A DNA stretch of 64,000 bases from Pseudeuparius sepicola (Eukaryota > Arthropoda > Insecta > Coleoptera > Anthribidae), in contig OY987300.1 of assembly GCA_963920635.1 (NCBI GenBank), forward strand, positions 59,744,915 through 59,808,914, read 5' to 3'. Shown piece by piece: positions 18,509-29,569 of the stretch. A model generated the notes under the pieces. The model saw only the letters and a list, made by a program, of their open reading frames with translations, was not told the origin of the DNA and ran no database searches. The position numbers were made by a program, and so were the translations under genes. Position 1 is the stretch's first letter, and each line of letters starts with the position of its first letter.

Positions 18509-19447
18509 ATGCAAGGTGATTTTGAAAAACTTAATCTGTCGATATTACAGATCAAAGAAGAAATTATTCGTCAGTCGAAAAGAGCCATCAAAAAGAATAT
18601 ACCAAAAACCGATCAAGTTAGGCACGAGATCAGGGATAACTTAGTTAAATTGTTTAATGACTTTACTGGTACTTTGAAGGAATCGTGGTATTCTCTAGAC
18701 AATTTAGCCAAAGCTAAATACAAACTAATTTTTCAGGGAAGCAGAGATAAAGTTATCCGCTCCTTTCAAGCAATAGGGGTACGTTATAAAGTACCGATTT
18801 CTTGCATAGAAAGTATAGATCCTCTTGTTTTAGAGGACGATATCTTAGAAGACGATAGTGGACCCCAAGTTGAGGAAATCATGGCTATGACCGCTGCGGA
18901 TTTTTTTAACTTGGCTAGCAAGCTAGTGCCCACTCAGTTTGACGGGAATCCTGATAACCTAAGATCCTTTTTAGACTCATTTACTCAATTACTTATAAAT
19001 AACTCGAATGATCACGCTGCAAACGCACTTGCTTTCATAAAAACACGTCTAACCGGGAAAGCTCGCGATTTAATTACCAACGAAAACACAATCGATGCGA
19101 TAGTTGACAAGTTAAAGAGTGGCATAAAAGGTGAGAGTTCACATTTGTTATCTGCGAAATTGTTGAATTGCAAGCAAAACGCCAAAGATGCGTCAAGTTA
19201 CGCTACAGAAATGGAAATGTTAGCGGATAAGTTGCGGAAAGCGTATATCTCAGAGGGCGTACCATGCGACGTAGCTGAAAATTACGCGGTTGAAAATACA
19301 GTACGAGCGCTAAGTACCAATGCTAACAATGAAAAAGCACGACTTATAATCCAAGCCGGAAATTTTACGTCAGTTCAAAGTCTAATGGCAAAATTCGTAA
19401 ATAGCAATTCGCAAAATAGCGGCTCTAATATCTTATACTTTCGCTAA
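18509..19447 (+). pseudogene. Gag of G2, interrupted by a stop
   Basis: ATG 18509 starts a 312-residue Gag with a basic helical N-terminus and a capsid region (AADFFNLASKLVPTQFDGN, LRSFLDSFTQLL, ALAFIKTRLTGKARDLI) characteristic of 412/mdg1-like Gag. A TAA at 19445-19447 interrupts it. The same frame then continues to 19687 as an Arg/Gly/Asn-rich tail (GYGRGRGRGYSNGN), the usual nucleic-acid-binding end that replaces zinc knuckles in this group. The stop is thus most likely a nonsense mutation. The following bases (AAT AGG) do not look like a readthrough site. Confidence 0.78.
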
Positions 19448-19740
19448 AATAGGAACTTTAATAACAGTGGCTATGGTCGCGGCAGAGGTAGAGGTTACTC
19501 AAATGGTAACAATAGGGGACAATTCTCAAATAGAGGTTACCGCGGGCGTAGAAATAGTTATAATAATTACAGCAATAATAATTATAGACAGCAGAGTGGT
19601 AATCATAGGTCGGTGCGAGTCTGTCAAACTGAAAATAGTTCAGGAAACGAATCGAGCCCCCAACAGGCTCGATTGGAGGAAATGTAAACGTATACACAAT
19701 AAACTTACATCTTTCGAATTTTGTAGTATTTTATATTGAA

Positions 19741-20289
19741 ATGACGAATTCCAAAAACACGCTTTTAGTAGATACCGGAGCTGATATTTCCGTTTTTAAA
19801 AGGACAAATATTAATTTGAATAAAATAATCGACATTACTAATCCAAGCAAAATTAAAGGAGTAACAGATGAGCTCCCTAATGCTTTAGGGACAACAGAAA
19901 CCGGTATATCAGTAAATTATTTCAATTTCAAACATATTTTTCACATCGTTGACAGTAATTTTCCCATACCTGTGGATGGAATTTTAGGCAGAGATTTTTT
20001 AACAAAATATTATTCCCTTATAGATTATCTTGACTGGACCTTGAAACTTAGAATTAAACAAAGCGAAGTTGTTATCCCTATTCTTAGTAGCCCAGATGAA
20101 AACGTTATACTCATCCCTGCCAGATGCGAAGTTGTTAGAGAAATAGCCAGTTTAAAAAATATAGCACAGGACTCGTTAGTACTAAACAAAGAAGTGCACC
20201 CAGGCGTATTTTTAGCCAGAACCGTAATATCAAAACAAAACCCGCTGGTTAGAATAATAAACACAACATTCGAAAATGTTTTTAATTAA
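19741..20289 (+). pseudogene. Protease region of G2
   Basis: The frame carries the aspartic protease active site LLVDTGADISVFK near its start (about 19762) and the flap/second half with GILGRDFLTKY (about 19978-20010). The sequence before RT then follows. It overlaps the RT frame by 14 bases in another register. The exact protein start is unclear, since pol is normally expressed as a fusion. Confidence 0.78.
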
Positions 20290-21235
20290 ATTTAATATTT
20301 TTAATATTTTTACTATAGAACTTGAAAAGCAAGATCGCACTTCACAATTACTAAATCAGCTGAACTGCGATATGCTAAATTTTATAAAACAAAGTGTCAT
20401 AGAATTGTGTAAAGAATATTCTGATATTTTTGCCTTAAAAAGTGATAAGATATCTGTTAATAATTTCTATACGCAAAAATTAAAACTTTCAGATAATAAG
20501 CCTGTATATATAAAAAATTACAGAACTCCAAAAGTACAGAAAGAGGAAATTCATCAGCAAGTCGAGAAAATGATCTCAAACGCTATAATAGAACCGTCGA
20601 TCTCGGACTACAATAGTCCGGTATTATTAGTGCCGAAAAAAGCTACTAATGGCCAAAAAGCGTGGCGATTGGTAGTCGATTTCAGACAACTAAATAAAAA
20701 AATTATTGCTGATAAATTCCCTCTCCCTCGTATAGACGACATTTTGGATCAACTTGGCAGAGGAAAGTGGTTCTCGGTGATCCATTTAATATCGGGCTTT
20801 CACCAAATAGCATTGGACGAGGAATCTCGCGATCTAACTTCGTTTAGTGTAGACTCGGGGTCCTTTAGGTTTACGCGGTTGCCCTCTGGCTTATCCGTAA
20901 GTCCAAACAGTTTTCAGCGAATGATGTCTATAGCATTCGCAGGTATTACACCGGAAAAAGCATTTCTCTATATGGACGATTTAATAGTGATTGGTTGTTC
21001 TGAAAAGCACCACATAAGCAATTTAAGAAAAGTATTTGAAACATGTAGGAAATGTAACTTGAAACTAAATCCGGAAAAATGCAATTTTTTTAGAAAAGAA
21101 GTTACTTATCTTGGTCACAAAATTGCAGACAAAGGCATTTTACCAGACGATTCTAAATTCGATATTATAAATAGATACCCGATACCGAAATCCCCGGACG
21201 AGGTCAAACGGTTGCATTCTGCAACTTTATCGTAG
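20276..21235 (+). pseudogene. Reverse transcriptase of G2 with lost motif A Asp
   Basis: The fingers and palm are clear: YRTPKVQKEEIHQQV, WRLVVDFRQLNKKI, LPSGLSVSPNSFQ and motif C FLYMDDLIVIG. In motif A the expected LDL is IHL (FSVIHLISGFHQI), so the first catalytic aspartate is histidine. This should abolish polymerase activity. The frame breaks near 21220-21235 and resumes at about 21231 one frame away. A member of Ty3/gypsy by order and sequence, but inactive. Confidence 0.83.
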
Positions 21236-22655
21236 GTTTATACCAAATTTCGCAACTATAACACAACCCTTAAATAAATTGGTACGCAAAAACGTTGAAT
21301 TCAATTGGTCACGAGAATGCCAACATTCGTTTGAAGTCCTAAAAAATAGCTTAAAAAGTCCTCGCATATTACAATACCCAGATTTTTCAAAACAATTTAT
21401 CCTTACCACAGACGCGTCCAAAGATGCTTGCGGTGCGGTACTCTCTCAAAAGTTCAATGAACAAGAGTTACCCATAGCGTATGCTTCGCGTAGTTTTACT
21501 AAAGGAGAATCGCACAAACCAACCATACTGAAAGAACTAACCGCGATTCATTGGGCTATAAAATATTTCCGATGTTACTTGTATGGACAAAAATTTCTAG
21601 TAAAAACAGATCACAGACCATTAGTCTATTTATTTTCCATGAAGGACCCCTCGTCAAAACTTACCCGAATGCGATTAGATCTAGAGGACAGTGACTTTGA
21701 AATAGAATACATCAAAGGCAAAGATAACGTTGGCGCGGACGCCTTGTCAAGAATAGATATACAACACCTAAAAGAAATACAAGAAAATGTGTGTCAGGTA
21801 TCCGCGATAACTAGGTCAATGGCAAAGGCTAATGAAACCAAACCGACTAAACAAACAATAACGCGAAAAATGTTACCTGAGCCAAAGGTATTCGAAACGC
21901 TAGACAATTATAATACACTGAAATTACCACTTTTGAAATTTAAAGTTATGCCCACGTATATAGTAACAAATGTAATATGTAGGAAGAAAAAAATGAGCGC
22001 TCAAGGTACACTTTCGGTTATCAATGGTAACATTGTGTTAGAACAATTGTTATCTAAGCTCGAAAAGTTGGCTAATGAGGAAAAATGTACTGAATTAAAG
22101 TTACAATTAGACGACAATATATTTACACAGTGCACTGTAAATGAATTTAAGCAAGTAGGGCAACGAACTTTAAAAAACTTATCGATATTACTCTGTACCC
22201 CTCGAAAATTAATCACAAATAGAAGTGACGAGGACAAGTTAATAGAGAAATTTCACGACGATCCCATGTTAGGCGGTCATTGCGGACAAAAAAGACTGTT
22301 AAAAAAATTGAAAGCATCTTACAGATGGAAACACATGTCACGTGATGTTGCCAAATACATAAACAAATGTCACAAGTGTCAAATTAACAAAGTACATTCT
22401 AAACACGTAGAACCGTTAACTCTTACACCTACCTCCCAAACCGCTTTTGACATCATATGCATCGACACCATCGGTCCATTTCTAAAATCCAATGAAGGAA
22501 ATATATACGCTGTAACCTTACCATGTGAACTAACTGAATATGTAGTTATTGTGCCAATACCAAATAAAGAAGCTTCTACTGTAGCTAAAGCTATTTTCGA
22601 AAATTTTGTTCTCATATATGAAGGAAATCAGGACAGATTTGGGAACAGAGTATAA
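21231..22655 (+). pseudogene. RNase H and integrase core start, G2
   Basis: The RT thumb, an RNase H (LTTDASKDACGAVL, TILKELTAIHWAI, KTDHRPLVYLF, NVGADALSR), a long spacer, and an integrase with HHCC motif (HDDPMLGGHCG, then CHKCQINK) are encoded in order. The first catalytic Asp is in ICIDTIGPF. The frame is lost near 22620 and the remaining integrase core is in the next entry. Apart from that break no motif is missing. Confidence 0.83.
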
Positions 22656-23078
22656 GAACGAACTTTTCAGTAACCTAGCCACATTACTAAATACGCAGCA
22701 TAAATTCTCAACAGCTTATCACAGTCAAACAATTGGGGGTGGTGAACGCAGCCACCGTGTTCTCAACGAGTTTGTCAGGATGTACATAAATGAAACGCAT
22801 TCAGATTGGGATACGTGGTCAAGATATTTCGCATTTTGCTATAATACTACTCCTAGTACTTACCATTCTTATACTCCATACGAACTTATCTTTGCGAAAA
22901 AAGCGAATTTAACTGACGCATTATCGGGATCCCTCGTGGACCCACTATATAATACTAGATGCTTACGACAAAGAAGTTCGTTACAGGTTACAATTAGCGC
23001 GAAAAAGAGCCAGGGAATACCTCGAAAAAGCAAAAAAAGACCGAAAAATTCAATTAGATAAAAAAATGTAATAAAGAA
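22606..23078 (+). pseudogene. Integrase core end, G2
   Basis: Holds the second catalytic Asp (IRTDLGTEYKNELF) and the catalytic Glu (GGGERSHRVLNEF), then the helical end with WDTWSRYFAFCYN and TPYELIFAKKA. A further frameshift lies near 22945-22960 where a basic helix continues in another frame to about 23066. It completes the DDE triad begun in the preceding frame. Confidence 0.8.
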
Positions 23079-23261
23079 ATGATACTGAATCCAGGTGACC
23101 TTGTGTTGGTAACAAACGAAGATCGCCACAAGCTGGATTCGTGGTTTGATGGTCCTTTTCCCATTATTTCAGTCGAAGGACCCAACTGTACATTAAGAAA
23201 TGATAAAGGCAATCAATACATGGTTCACAAGAATCGAATAAGAAAGTATCTTAGTTTATAA
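23079..23261 (+). pseudogene. Integrase C-terminal domain, G2
   Basis: Short frame with LNPGDLVLVTNEDRHKLD and WFDGPFPIISVEGPN, the terminal beta-barrel of Ty3/gypsy integrases, ending TAA at 23259-23261. It is separated from the core by a frameshift. Confidence 0.72.
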
Positions 23262-23475
23262 GTTTACATTAAGTTCATTTCATTGTCATTAGTATATTTA
23301 AGATTTGGTTTTCCTTTTGGGTGTAGTAATTATCGTTTTATATTTTTAATATATGGGTATTTGTATTATTATTATTATTATTTTTTAGATATTTAAGTAG
23401 ATATTTAACGGTATTTCGTTTTGAGGTTGACAAAAATGCACTTCACAAGTGGCCATAGTGAAGTCCATTTTTCTC

Positions 23476-23486
23476 AAAAGGGGAGG
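23476..23486 (+). promoter_or_regulatory. Polypurine tract of G2
   Basis: AAAAGGGGAGG directly abuts the 3' LTR start at 23487, as needed for plus-strand priming. Confidence 0.85.
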
Positions 23487-23741
23487 TGTAAGGGACCAGT
23501 GCATTCACCCTCTTGACCCTCTTTACGAAATGCCTATACTGCTAAATCGGCATACAATATTATCCACATTATAGAATATCGCAATAGGTTTAATTAGGTA
23601 GGTAACTGGTGTTTAGCAAGTAAGCAATATTGTTAGTACTAAGTAGAGCAATCACTTTTGTAACAAGAAGGTTGTCGACATTTAATCATTCAATATACGT
23701 TTGTCTTAGTATAAAGACGTCCCGCTTTTCATTTCATTACA
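23487..23741 (+). repeat. 3' LTR of G2
   Basis: Same as 17616-17870 except for two adjacent-region substitutions; followed by TATG. Confidence 0.93.
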
Positions 23742-24203
23742 TATGTAATCTTACATTTTAAAAGTATTAAAAGAAAAAAACAATCTACTGTGTTTAGATA
23801 TTAGCTTATATAATCTTACCTACCTAGTTATACATAGGTATCTATTGCGCAAGAGTGAAAGAGTAAAGTTTTCAAGGGGTTTAAATACCTAGCTTAGGTA
23901 GGTACTTCTCTGAAGACTAAGTATTAATTTAATAATTTATAATGTAAATGTTGTGGTATAATAATTTATGTACACTTAGGTATTATTGTGAAAGAAAGAA
24001 CAAATAATGTACAATATTTATACCGAAAAATCGTATATTTAGCTCTATAATACATAATTTATATAAATAAAATAGCCTTACAAATTTAGGTACTTAGACA
24101 TTTTATTATAGATTTATGTTATTAGGTTTAGGTAGGTATATGTTAATGAGGTTCAAAATCACAACACATTATGAATATTGATATTAGGAAATTTATCTAC
24201 CTA
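23742..24203 (-). other. Cadherin 3' UTR and flank
   Basis: AT-rich sequence after the cadherin stop codon. An AATAAA on the minus strand (24102-24107), about 97 bases past the stop, is a plausible polyadenylation signal. G2 begins just beyond. Confidence 0.55.
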
Positions 24204-24300
24204 TTAAATATATTCACTGGAGTCATTTTGTAGCCTATTATAGAAATCAAACTCAGCATTATCTTCAACTCCTATCAAGTACGAATCTCCGCTGTTAACA
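24204..24300 (-). CDS. Cadherin last coding exon
   Basis: Acceptor TTTCATTTCAG precedes 24300. The exon encodes 31 residues starting VNSGDSYLIGVEDNAEF and ends with TAA at 24206-24204. The SGDS-L-IG-ED motif is the conserved cytoplasmic end of Bt-receptor-type cadherins, and the first base completes the codon left open by the preceding exon. It lies 13.9 kb from that exon, the intron being filled by transposable elements. Confidence 0.88.
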
Positions 24301-24389
24301 CTGAAATGAAATAAAACAGTTAATTTATAATAATAATTATTTATACTACAATAGGAGATATTTGATAGATTTTTGTCTATGTTGATATA

Positions 24390-25538
24390 CAGTGTGTTTC
24401 ACTTCAAGTCGACACAATTCATTACTTTTTTACGGGTTGACCGATTTTCAAAAACTTTTTTTTTTAAATATAGTTCTCCGCAAGATCTACATGTTGACAC
24501 TAATTTTTCTCAGATTCGTTTTTTCCATGGCCCACTACGATCAAAATTATACCCCCAAAAACTGCAAAAGTACATTAGGCATTTCTTTAGGAAAAAAATG
24601 ATTAGCACAGTTGTATTGGCCACACCCGAAAACCCCACATACCAAGTTTCACGGTCATAACTTATACAGGAACACCGACAGATATTTTAAAATTATTTCT
24701 TTGCAGTTGGATTAGGGTTCACATAAGCCATAAATTCCCACGATTTCATGGCCCTGCCTTAGACATAGGGCGTTCGCATTAAAAATACAAAAATCGAAAA
24801 AAATCGATTTTTCTCTTGGTGTTTTTTACATTTTTTTTCATTTTTAACTTATGCTTATTACAAAACATAAACAATATTAAATTTTAGAAACTATTTTCAA
24901 TAAAAAGTACCCTTTTTTTGCAAAAATTTAAAAATTGATTGGTACGTATCCAGGGTGCTCTTTATTGAAAATACTTTCAAAATTTAATATTGTTTATGTT
25001 TTTTTAATGGGCATAAATTAAAATTGTAGAAAAAAATGTAGAAAAACAAAAACACCAAGAGAAAAATCGATTTTTTTCGATTTTTGTATTTTTAATGCGA
25101 ACGCCCTGTCTAAGGCAGGGCCATGAAATCGTGGGAATTGATGGCTTATGTGAGCCCTAATCAAACTGCAAAGAAATAATTTTAAAATATCTCTTGGTGT
25201 TTGTACAGAGTACTCCGAAAAACCGTATTTTAGCTATGTTTGAAGCTATTTTGTGAACGCCCTGTATAAGTTATGACCATGAACCTTGGTATGTGGTGTT
25301 TCCGGGTATGGCCAAAACGACTGTGCTAAACATTTTTTTCCTAAAAAATGCCTAAAGAACTTTTGTAGTTTTTGGGGGTATAATTTTGATCGTAGTAGGT
25401 CATGGAAAAAACGAATCTGAAAAAATTAGTGTCAAAATGTAGATCTTTCGGAGCACTATATTTAAAAAAAAAGTTTTTGAAAATCAGTCAACCCGTAAAA
25501 AAATAATGAGTTGGCTCGACTTGAAGTGAAACGCGCTG
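24390..25538. mobile_element. 1.15-kb palindromic (foldback) element
   Basis: Two arms of about 560 bp are inverted copies with few mismatches. The outer ends are CAGTGTGTTTCACTTCAAG and its partner CTTGAAGTGAAACGCGCTG, and the dinucleotide TA flanks both sides. The arms include AAATCGATTTTTCTCTTGGTG and CATGGCCCTGCCTTAGAC-type blocks. The centre is near 24960. No ORF of value; it is a non-autonomous DNA element, perhaps Tc1/mariner-mobilised (TA target). Confidence 0.85.
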
Positions 25539-25541
25539 TAG

Positions 25542-25813
25542 GTTTAGAATGGTTGTAGAAGAGACATAGTTTTTAATATGGTTTCCTCGAAATATTAAAA
25601 GAATATATAAGAAGCTATGCCATCCCCAGAGGAAACAATTCAAAATTCCTTTTGATCTTTGCGACTCCGGCGACAATAAACACTTTTTTATGTCTGCATT
25701 GCATATATGCATTTCTGTGTGCTTGCTACCCGAGCTTTCCTCGAAATCTTTATTGTCCGCATAAATTCTACGCACACGAATGTAGTAAAAATAATGTCTG
25801 TGAAGTTAGCATC
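25542..25813. other. Intron sequence, nothing recognised
   Basis: Unique-looking intron sequence between the palindrome and the hAT element. Its last bases TTAGCATC (25806-25813) are the target duplication of the latter. Confidence 0.4.
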
Positions 25814-25927
25814 CAGGGACGGACTGGGTACGAAAATATTGGCGGGCTGATGAAACCAGCGGCGCAAGCGCTTGGCGCCCACTTTAAAAAGGCAAATACC
25901 TATATAAGTTCGCCTTATATTATTATA

Positions 25928-26385
25928 AAAATACAAAAAATACAAAAAATACAAAAAATACAAAAAATACAAAAAATACAAAAAATACAAAAAATACAAA
26001 AAATACAAAAAATACAAAAAATACAAAAAATACAAAAAATACAAAAAATACAAAAAAATACAAAAAATACAAAAAATACAAAAAATACAAAAAATACAAA
26101 AAATACAAAAAATACAAAAAATACAAAAAATACAAAAAATACAAAAAATACAAAAAATACAAAAAATACAAAAAATACAAAAAATACAAAAAATACAAAA
26201 AATACAAAAAATACAAAAAATACAAAAAATACAAAAAATACAAAAAATACAAAAAATACAAAAAATACAAAAAATACAAAAAATACAAAAAATACAAAAA
26301 ATACAAAAAATACAAAAAATACAAAAAATACAAAAAATACAAAAAATACAAAAAATACAAAACATACAAAAAATACAAAAAATAC
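25928..26385. repeat. 9-bp tandem repeat array (ATACAAAAA)n
   Basis: About 50 near-perfect copies of ATACAAAAA. There is one extra A near 26052 that shifts register and a few substitutions at the right end. The long ORFs read in all frames (KIQ, NTK and others) are artefacts of a unit length divisible by three. Confidence 0.95.
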
Positions 26386-26389
26386 GAAA

Positions 26390-26975
26390 AATCTCAAAAT
26401 CGTCACTAAAAGCTCAGAAATCGGCACTGAAGTAGTCCATTATTGTACGATTTTTTCAAGGCCTTGGAGAGATGTAGACATCAAACGTCAAACGCGGAGC
26501 CATCGCCCGTCAAAGGCGACCAAATATTCAAAACTCGGCCAATAAATCCCATTTAACTTTTCGTTCACATTGCGAAATTGTTACCTATAACAGCGTAATC
26601 TTTCTGTATAAATATTTTAGTATGTTTGAATATTAATCTATTTTACATGGAGGCTGCACAACAGGCAGCAGTTTGGATTTTCTGTCAGTAAGTACCGTGT
26701 TTGGTCATACTTGACCTATAGATAGAGCAATCGTCAAAGTCAAGCAACGCCGCCCGTAGTCGCTTCATGGACGAGTGATCATTTATTGTTATTTTTCGCC
26801 TAATAAATAAGTTTTTTTTTCCGATTTCAAAAAAATATATATAATATGTACCTGGGCACTGAAGTTCTTTTTCTGACTCATGTGCTTTATTTGCCTCGGC
26901 CAGAGGCCTCATCAACTAAATTTCACAGGAGTCATAAAAAGTTTTAACTTCAGTGCCTTGGTACATAAATAACTA
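26390..26975 (+). repeat. Repeat A, copy 1
   Basis: About 590 bp matching 42331-42935. It contains a terminal hairpin: GGCACTGAAGTTCTTTTTCTGACTCATG and its inverse ending CTTCAGTGCC, with GCCTCGGCCAGAGGC in the loop. No ORF. Confidence 0.8.
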
Positions 26976-27860
26976 TTCTTGAAATCGGTACTGAGATGTT
27001 TCAAAATCGTCATTAAAAGCTCCGAAAGCCCATTATTGTATACGATTTTTTCAATAAGTAGGCCTTGGTGAGATGTAGACATCAAGCGTCAGGCGCGTAG
27101 CCATCGCACGTCAAAAGTGACAAAATATCCAAAATCCGGCAAATAATGTCCATTTAAATTTCGTACGCATTGGGAAACTGTTACCTATACAGAAGCGCAA
27201 TCCTTCAGTATAAATATTAGTAGGTTTGAATATCAATCTATTGATCGCTGCATAACAGCAGTGACTATAGAAAGATCTATAGTCACTGATAACAGGCAGC
27301 AGTTCGGAGTTTCTGTTGGGAAGCGCGATTTCTAAAAATTAGACTTGACAATGTTCTGTCAACAAACACAGAATATGGCAACTGTCAAATGAATCAAATT
27401 TATTTTATATTTGAATTTGGTTTCGTGCAATTATTTCCAGGAATTTAAGTAATATAGGGATGGTAAGTCAGTGCCGATTTTGCTTATTTGAGAATTTGTC
27501 GCTATTGCACCTTGTTACCAGGTTCCTCAAACCATTTGTAATATGTAGGTATAATAGGTACGTACTTGAACTTTCTTCCCTTGTTGAATGTTCTACCCAA
27601 AGAACTTTCACAGATTTCGGGATGGACTAATAAGATTAGGTCTTGTACTTAGTTCTAATCATGTAGTTTTTCTCGGTGCTCATTATAAAATTTTTGTAAT
27701 TTTATTTCTCTCCCAAGGTTACCTCACAAACCTCGTCAAACTTGACCTAGGACTGGCGCTTGATTATGATTATTTTTTTTGTCTAATAAAACATTTTTTT
27801 CCGATTTAAAAAAATAGTATGTGCAGCACTGAAGTTCTTTTTATTTGAATACTTCGATGC
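26976..27860 (+). repeat. Repeat A, copy 2, interrupted
   Basis: Starts like copy 1 (CTTGAAATCGGTACTGAGATG), continues to about 27330, and resumes at about 27747 after a block of about 410 bp. The block (27335-27745) is an inverted relative of the hAT MITE interior at 44765-45150. At 27269-27299 there is a near-perfect 30-bp palindrome (CAGTGACTATAGA and its inverse). Confidence 0.75.
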
Positions 27861-28230
27861 GATATTTGTCTTCTTGAGTCAAAGTAACTTCAGGTGTGGA
27901 TTCCTCAAAAAACGTCTTAATTTTTCGATTTTTGTTATTCTGTATTTTAACACAGCCGTTGCATTGCGGCGCTGTTATTAAGAGAAAAGGCGGCGCGGCG
28001 GGCTCCGCCCGCCAGCCCGCCGGGCCAGTCCGTCCCTGTTAGCATCGGTTATCCAGCGACGTGTTTTTAAAATGGAGGCTAATCGCGGACATGGCAATCC
28101 GCATCAAAGCCAATTCTACCATGAAATTGTTTTATTTGTCGTTAACTTGATGGTGGGTTAATCCCCACCCCGCACTCTTACAGCCGACGTAAAATACTTC
28201 TGTTCTGGGCTTAAGTTGGGATACAAAAAG

Positions 28231-28400
28231 TTTGCAAAGCGAGAGTTGAAGAGCCGCACCTACAAATGAAGCCGCTTAATAAGCCTTCGGATGTTACGGG
28301 TCTCTGTGAAAGGATGAAGGCGCACACACAACTTTTGAAGAAAAAATGATCTCCGCGGCTGCATTTGTGCGCGGTTCTTAAACCCTCGCTTTGCGACTCC
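28231..28400. repeat. Inverted repeat, about 170 bp
   Basis: The arm TTTGCAAAGCGAGAGTTGAAG...GAAGCCGC is repeated inverted as GCGGCTGCATTTGTG...CTCGCTTTGCGA. A small foldback; the surrounding 28047-29179 holds no gene that I can support. Confidence 0.6.
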
Positions 28401-29179
28401 ATTGACGTCCATTATCCGCAGTTACGGACGATTTTTTTCTCTCGACCCTCTTAGCCAGGGGTGTTATGTGTAACCTGTAGAAATTTAGGTACCCAAACGA
28501 AAAATAAAACAATTCAACGGTTGAATTAGATTTAATATCCCCAATTTTTCCTAATATGTAGGTACCTAGCGGGTGGATAAAAAATTAGGGAAAAATAATT
28601 AATAAACAATAGCTTATAACTCTTTAAGCGGTTAGGTATCTATAGAAAAGAAATTATTTATGAAATTATTTTGGAATTGAGCAACATTTTAAAATGTGCA
28701 ATACAAAAAGTATGGTTCTGGGAAAAAATGAGGAGTCGTGTCATCATCACATTTTTTTAAAGAACGAAGTTTTCACCGGCCGTTTCTTAGAAAACGCATT
28801 GCCCATAATAAATGAATCGCCCTGTACACTGTTGTGTGAAGTAATGCCAAGAGCAACAAAACATTGTTGGCATGAACATTTCTTTTATTCTCAATTTTCT
28901 CCAATATGATCCAGGCTCGTGCACAAAGAATGGTGTACAACTCGTTAAGAATGCATGCATATTATGCATGCTCGTGCACTTGAAGGCACTCGGCTTTGTC
29001 CTCTGCCAAAACACGTTGTTTAACTTGCGCGCAATATACTATTTCGCTCCTATAAAAAAGTGACACTTTGCAGATCTGTTCAACGGTTATCAAGAAGCAC
29101 ACTAGCTTGTTATATTTTGCTTAGTGGAGCTACAGACCAAGATAAACAATTGCAAACAAGATTGAACGATCCAATAAAT

Positions 29180-29320
29180 ATTATACGTCGATGGCCCCGT
29201 CCTCGAGATCACACTGTAGTTTATGTTTCTGTGCTCTTTTTGTCGCGTATGTTTATAGAAAAAAGTGTTTGGTAACCCGCCGTATCGATATCCCCGCGCC
29301 CGCCTGATATTCATTATGTT
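29180..29320 (+). repeat. Left inverted terminal repeat of DIRS
   Basis: Begins ATTATACGTCGATGGCCCCG; complementary to 37473-37604. It differs from the right repeat at a short block (CCTCGAG versus CCGAAGAG). Confidence 0.88.
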
Positions 29321-29368
29321 TCATACGCTCGAACACGTCGCGTGTTTCTTTGTGTGCGGTAACAAATC

Positions 29369-29470
29369 ATGCCAAATCCACGGAAAAGAAAACTTGCGGA
29401 CTTCAAACACAAAATCAAGAAGAAAATGAAGAAGATACACCAAATGCTGACCGATTTCTCCTCAAGTAAG
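29369..29470 (+). pseudogene. Start of DIRS first ORF (short remnant)
   Basis: ATG 29369 opens a 33-codon, lysine-rich frame (MPNPRKRKLADF onwards). This resembles the basic start of DIRS Gag-like proteins but is cut off by TAG. The position right after the left repeat supports it. Otherwise little can be said. Confidence 0.4.
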
Positions 29471-29569
29471 TAGGTTTATAGATATCCTGCATCACCCTGT
29501 TCCGCCGTTCCCTACGGCTGGGCCCACATTAAAAAGGACACAGACAGAAGGAAGGAGGGGAGGGGAGAC

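Larger units (their letters stand above)
17616..23741 (+). mobile_element. Ty3/gypsy retrotransposon G2 (412/mdg1-like)
   Basis: Two 255-bp LTRs (17616-17870 and 23487-23741) differ at only two positions (AATAA versus AGCAA at about 17774-17778). The 4-bp duplication TATG flanks the element (17612-17615 and 23742-23745). Order inside: PBS, small membrane ORF, gag with RG-rich tail, protease, RT, RNase H, integrase, purine tract, LTR. The PBS start TGGCGACC and the upstream small ORF recall the 412/mdg1 group. Several frameshifts and a lost RT aspartate make it defective. It sits about 460 bp beyond the cadherin stop codon. Confidence 0.93.
25814..28038. mobile_element. hAT-type element carrying a 9-bp tandem array
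   Basis: Ends CAGGGACGGACTGG and CCAGTCCGTCCCTG are perfect inverted repeats, and TTAGCATC is duplicated on both sides (25806-25813, 28039-28046). The 8-bp duplication and CAGGG end indicate the hAT superfamily. Inside are the AATACAAAA array, two tandem copies of repeat A, and a fragment related to the hAT MITE at 44306. No transposase reading frame was seen, so it is non-autonomous. Confidence 0.9.

Noticed and set aside
19445..19447. Readthrough stop in G2 gag, like G1
   Set aside because: The stop lies within gag before the RG-rich tail, not between gag and pol, and the following AAT AGG is not a readthrough context; nonsense mutation is simpler.
18509..23261. env-like third gene in any of the LTR elements
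   Set aside because: After each integrase only a short non-coding stretch precedes the LTR (or LINE); no signal peptide or fusion-protein-like ORF seen.
25928..26385. CRISPR-like array
   Set aside because: Units are contiguous 9-mers without spacers; a simple tandem repeat in an animal genome.
25652..26545. Long ORFs of 297, 225, 170 and 151 codons on both strands
   Set aside because: All are readings of the 9-bp tandem array in different frames; the low-complexity translation (KIQ, NTK, CIF, VFF repeats) has no gene support.
27588..27809. 73-codon ORF and its inverse at 44764-44988
   Set aside because: They are the same MITE interior in two orientations; the encoded sequences show no domain and the repeats are non-coding elsewhere.
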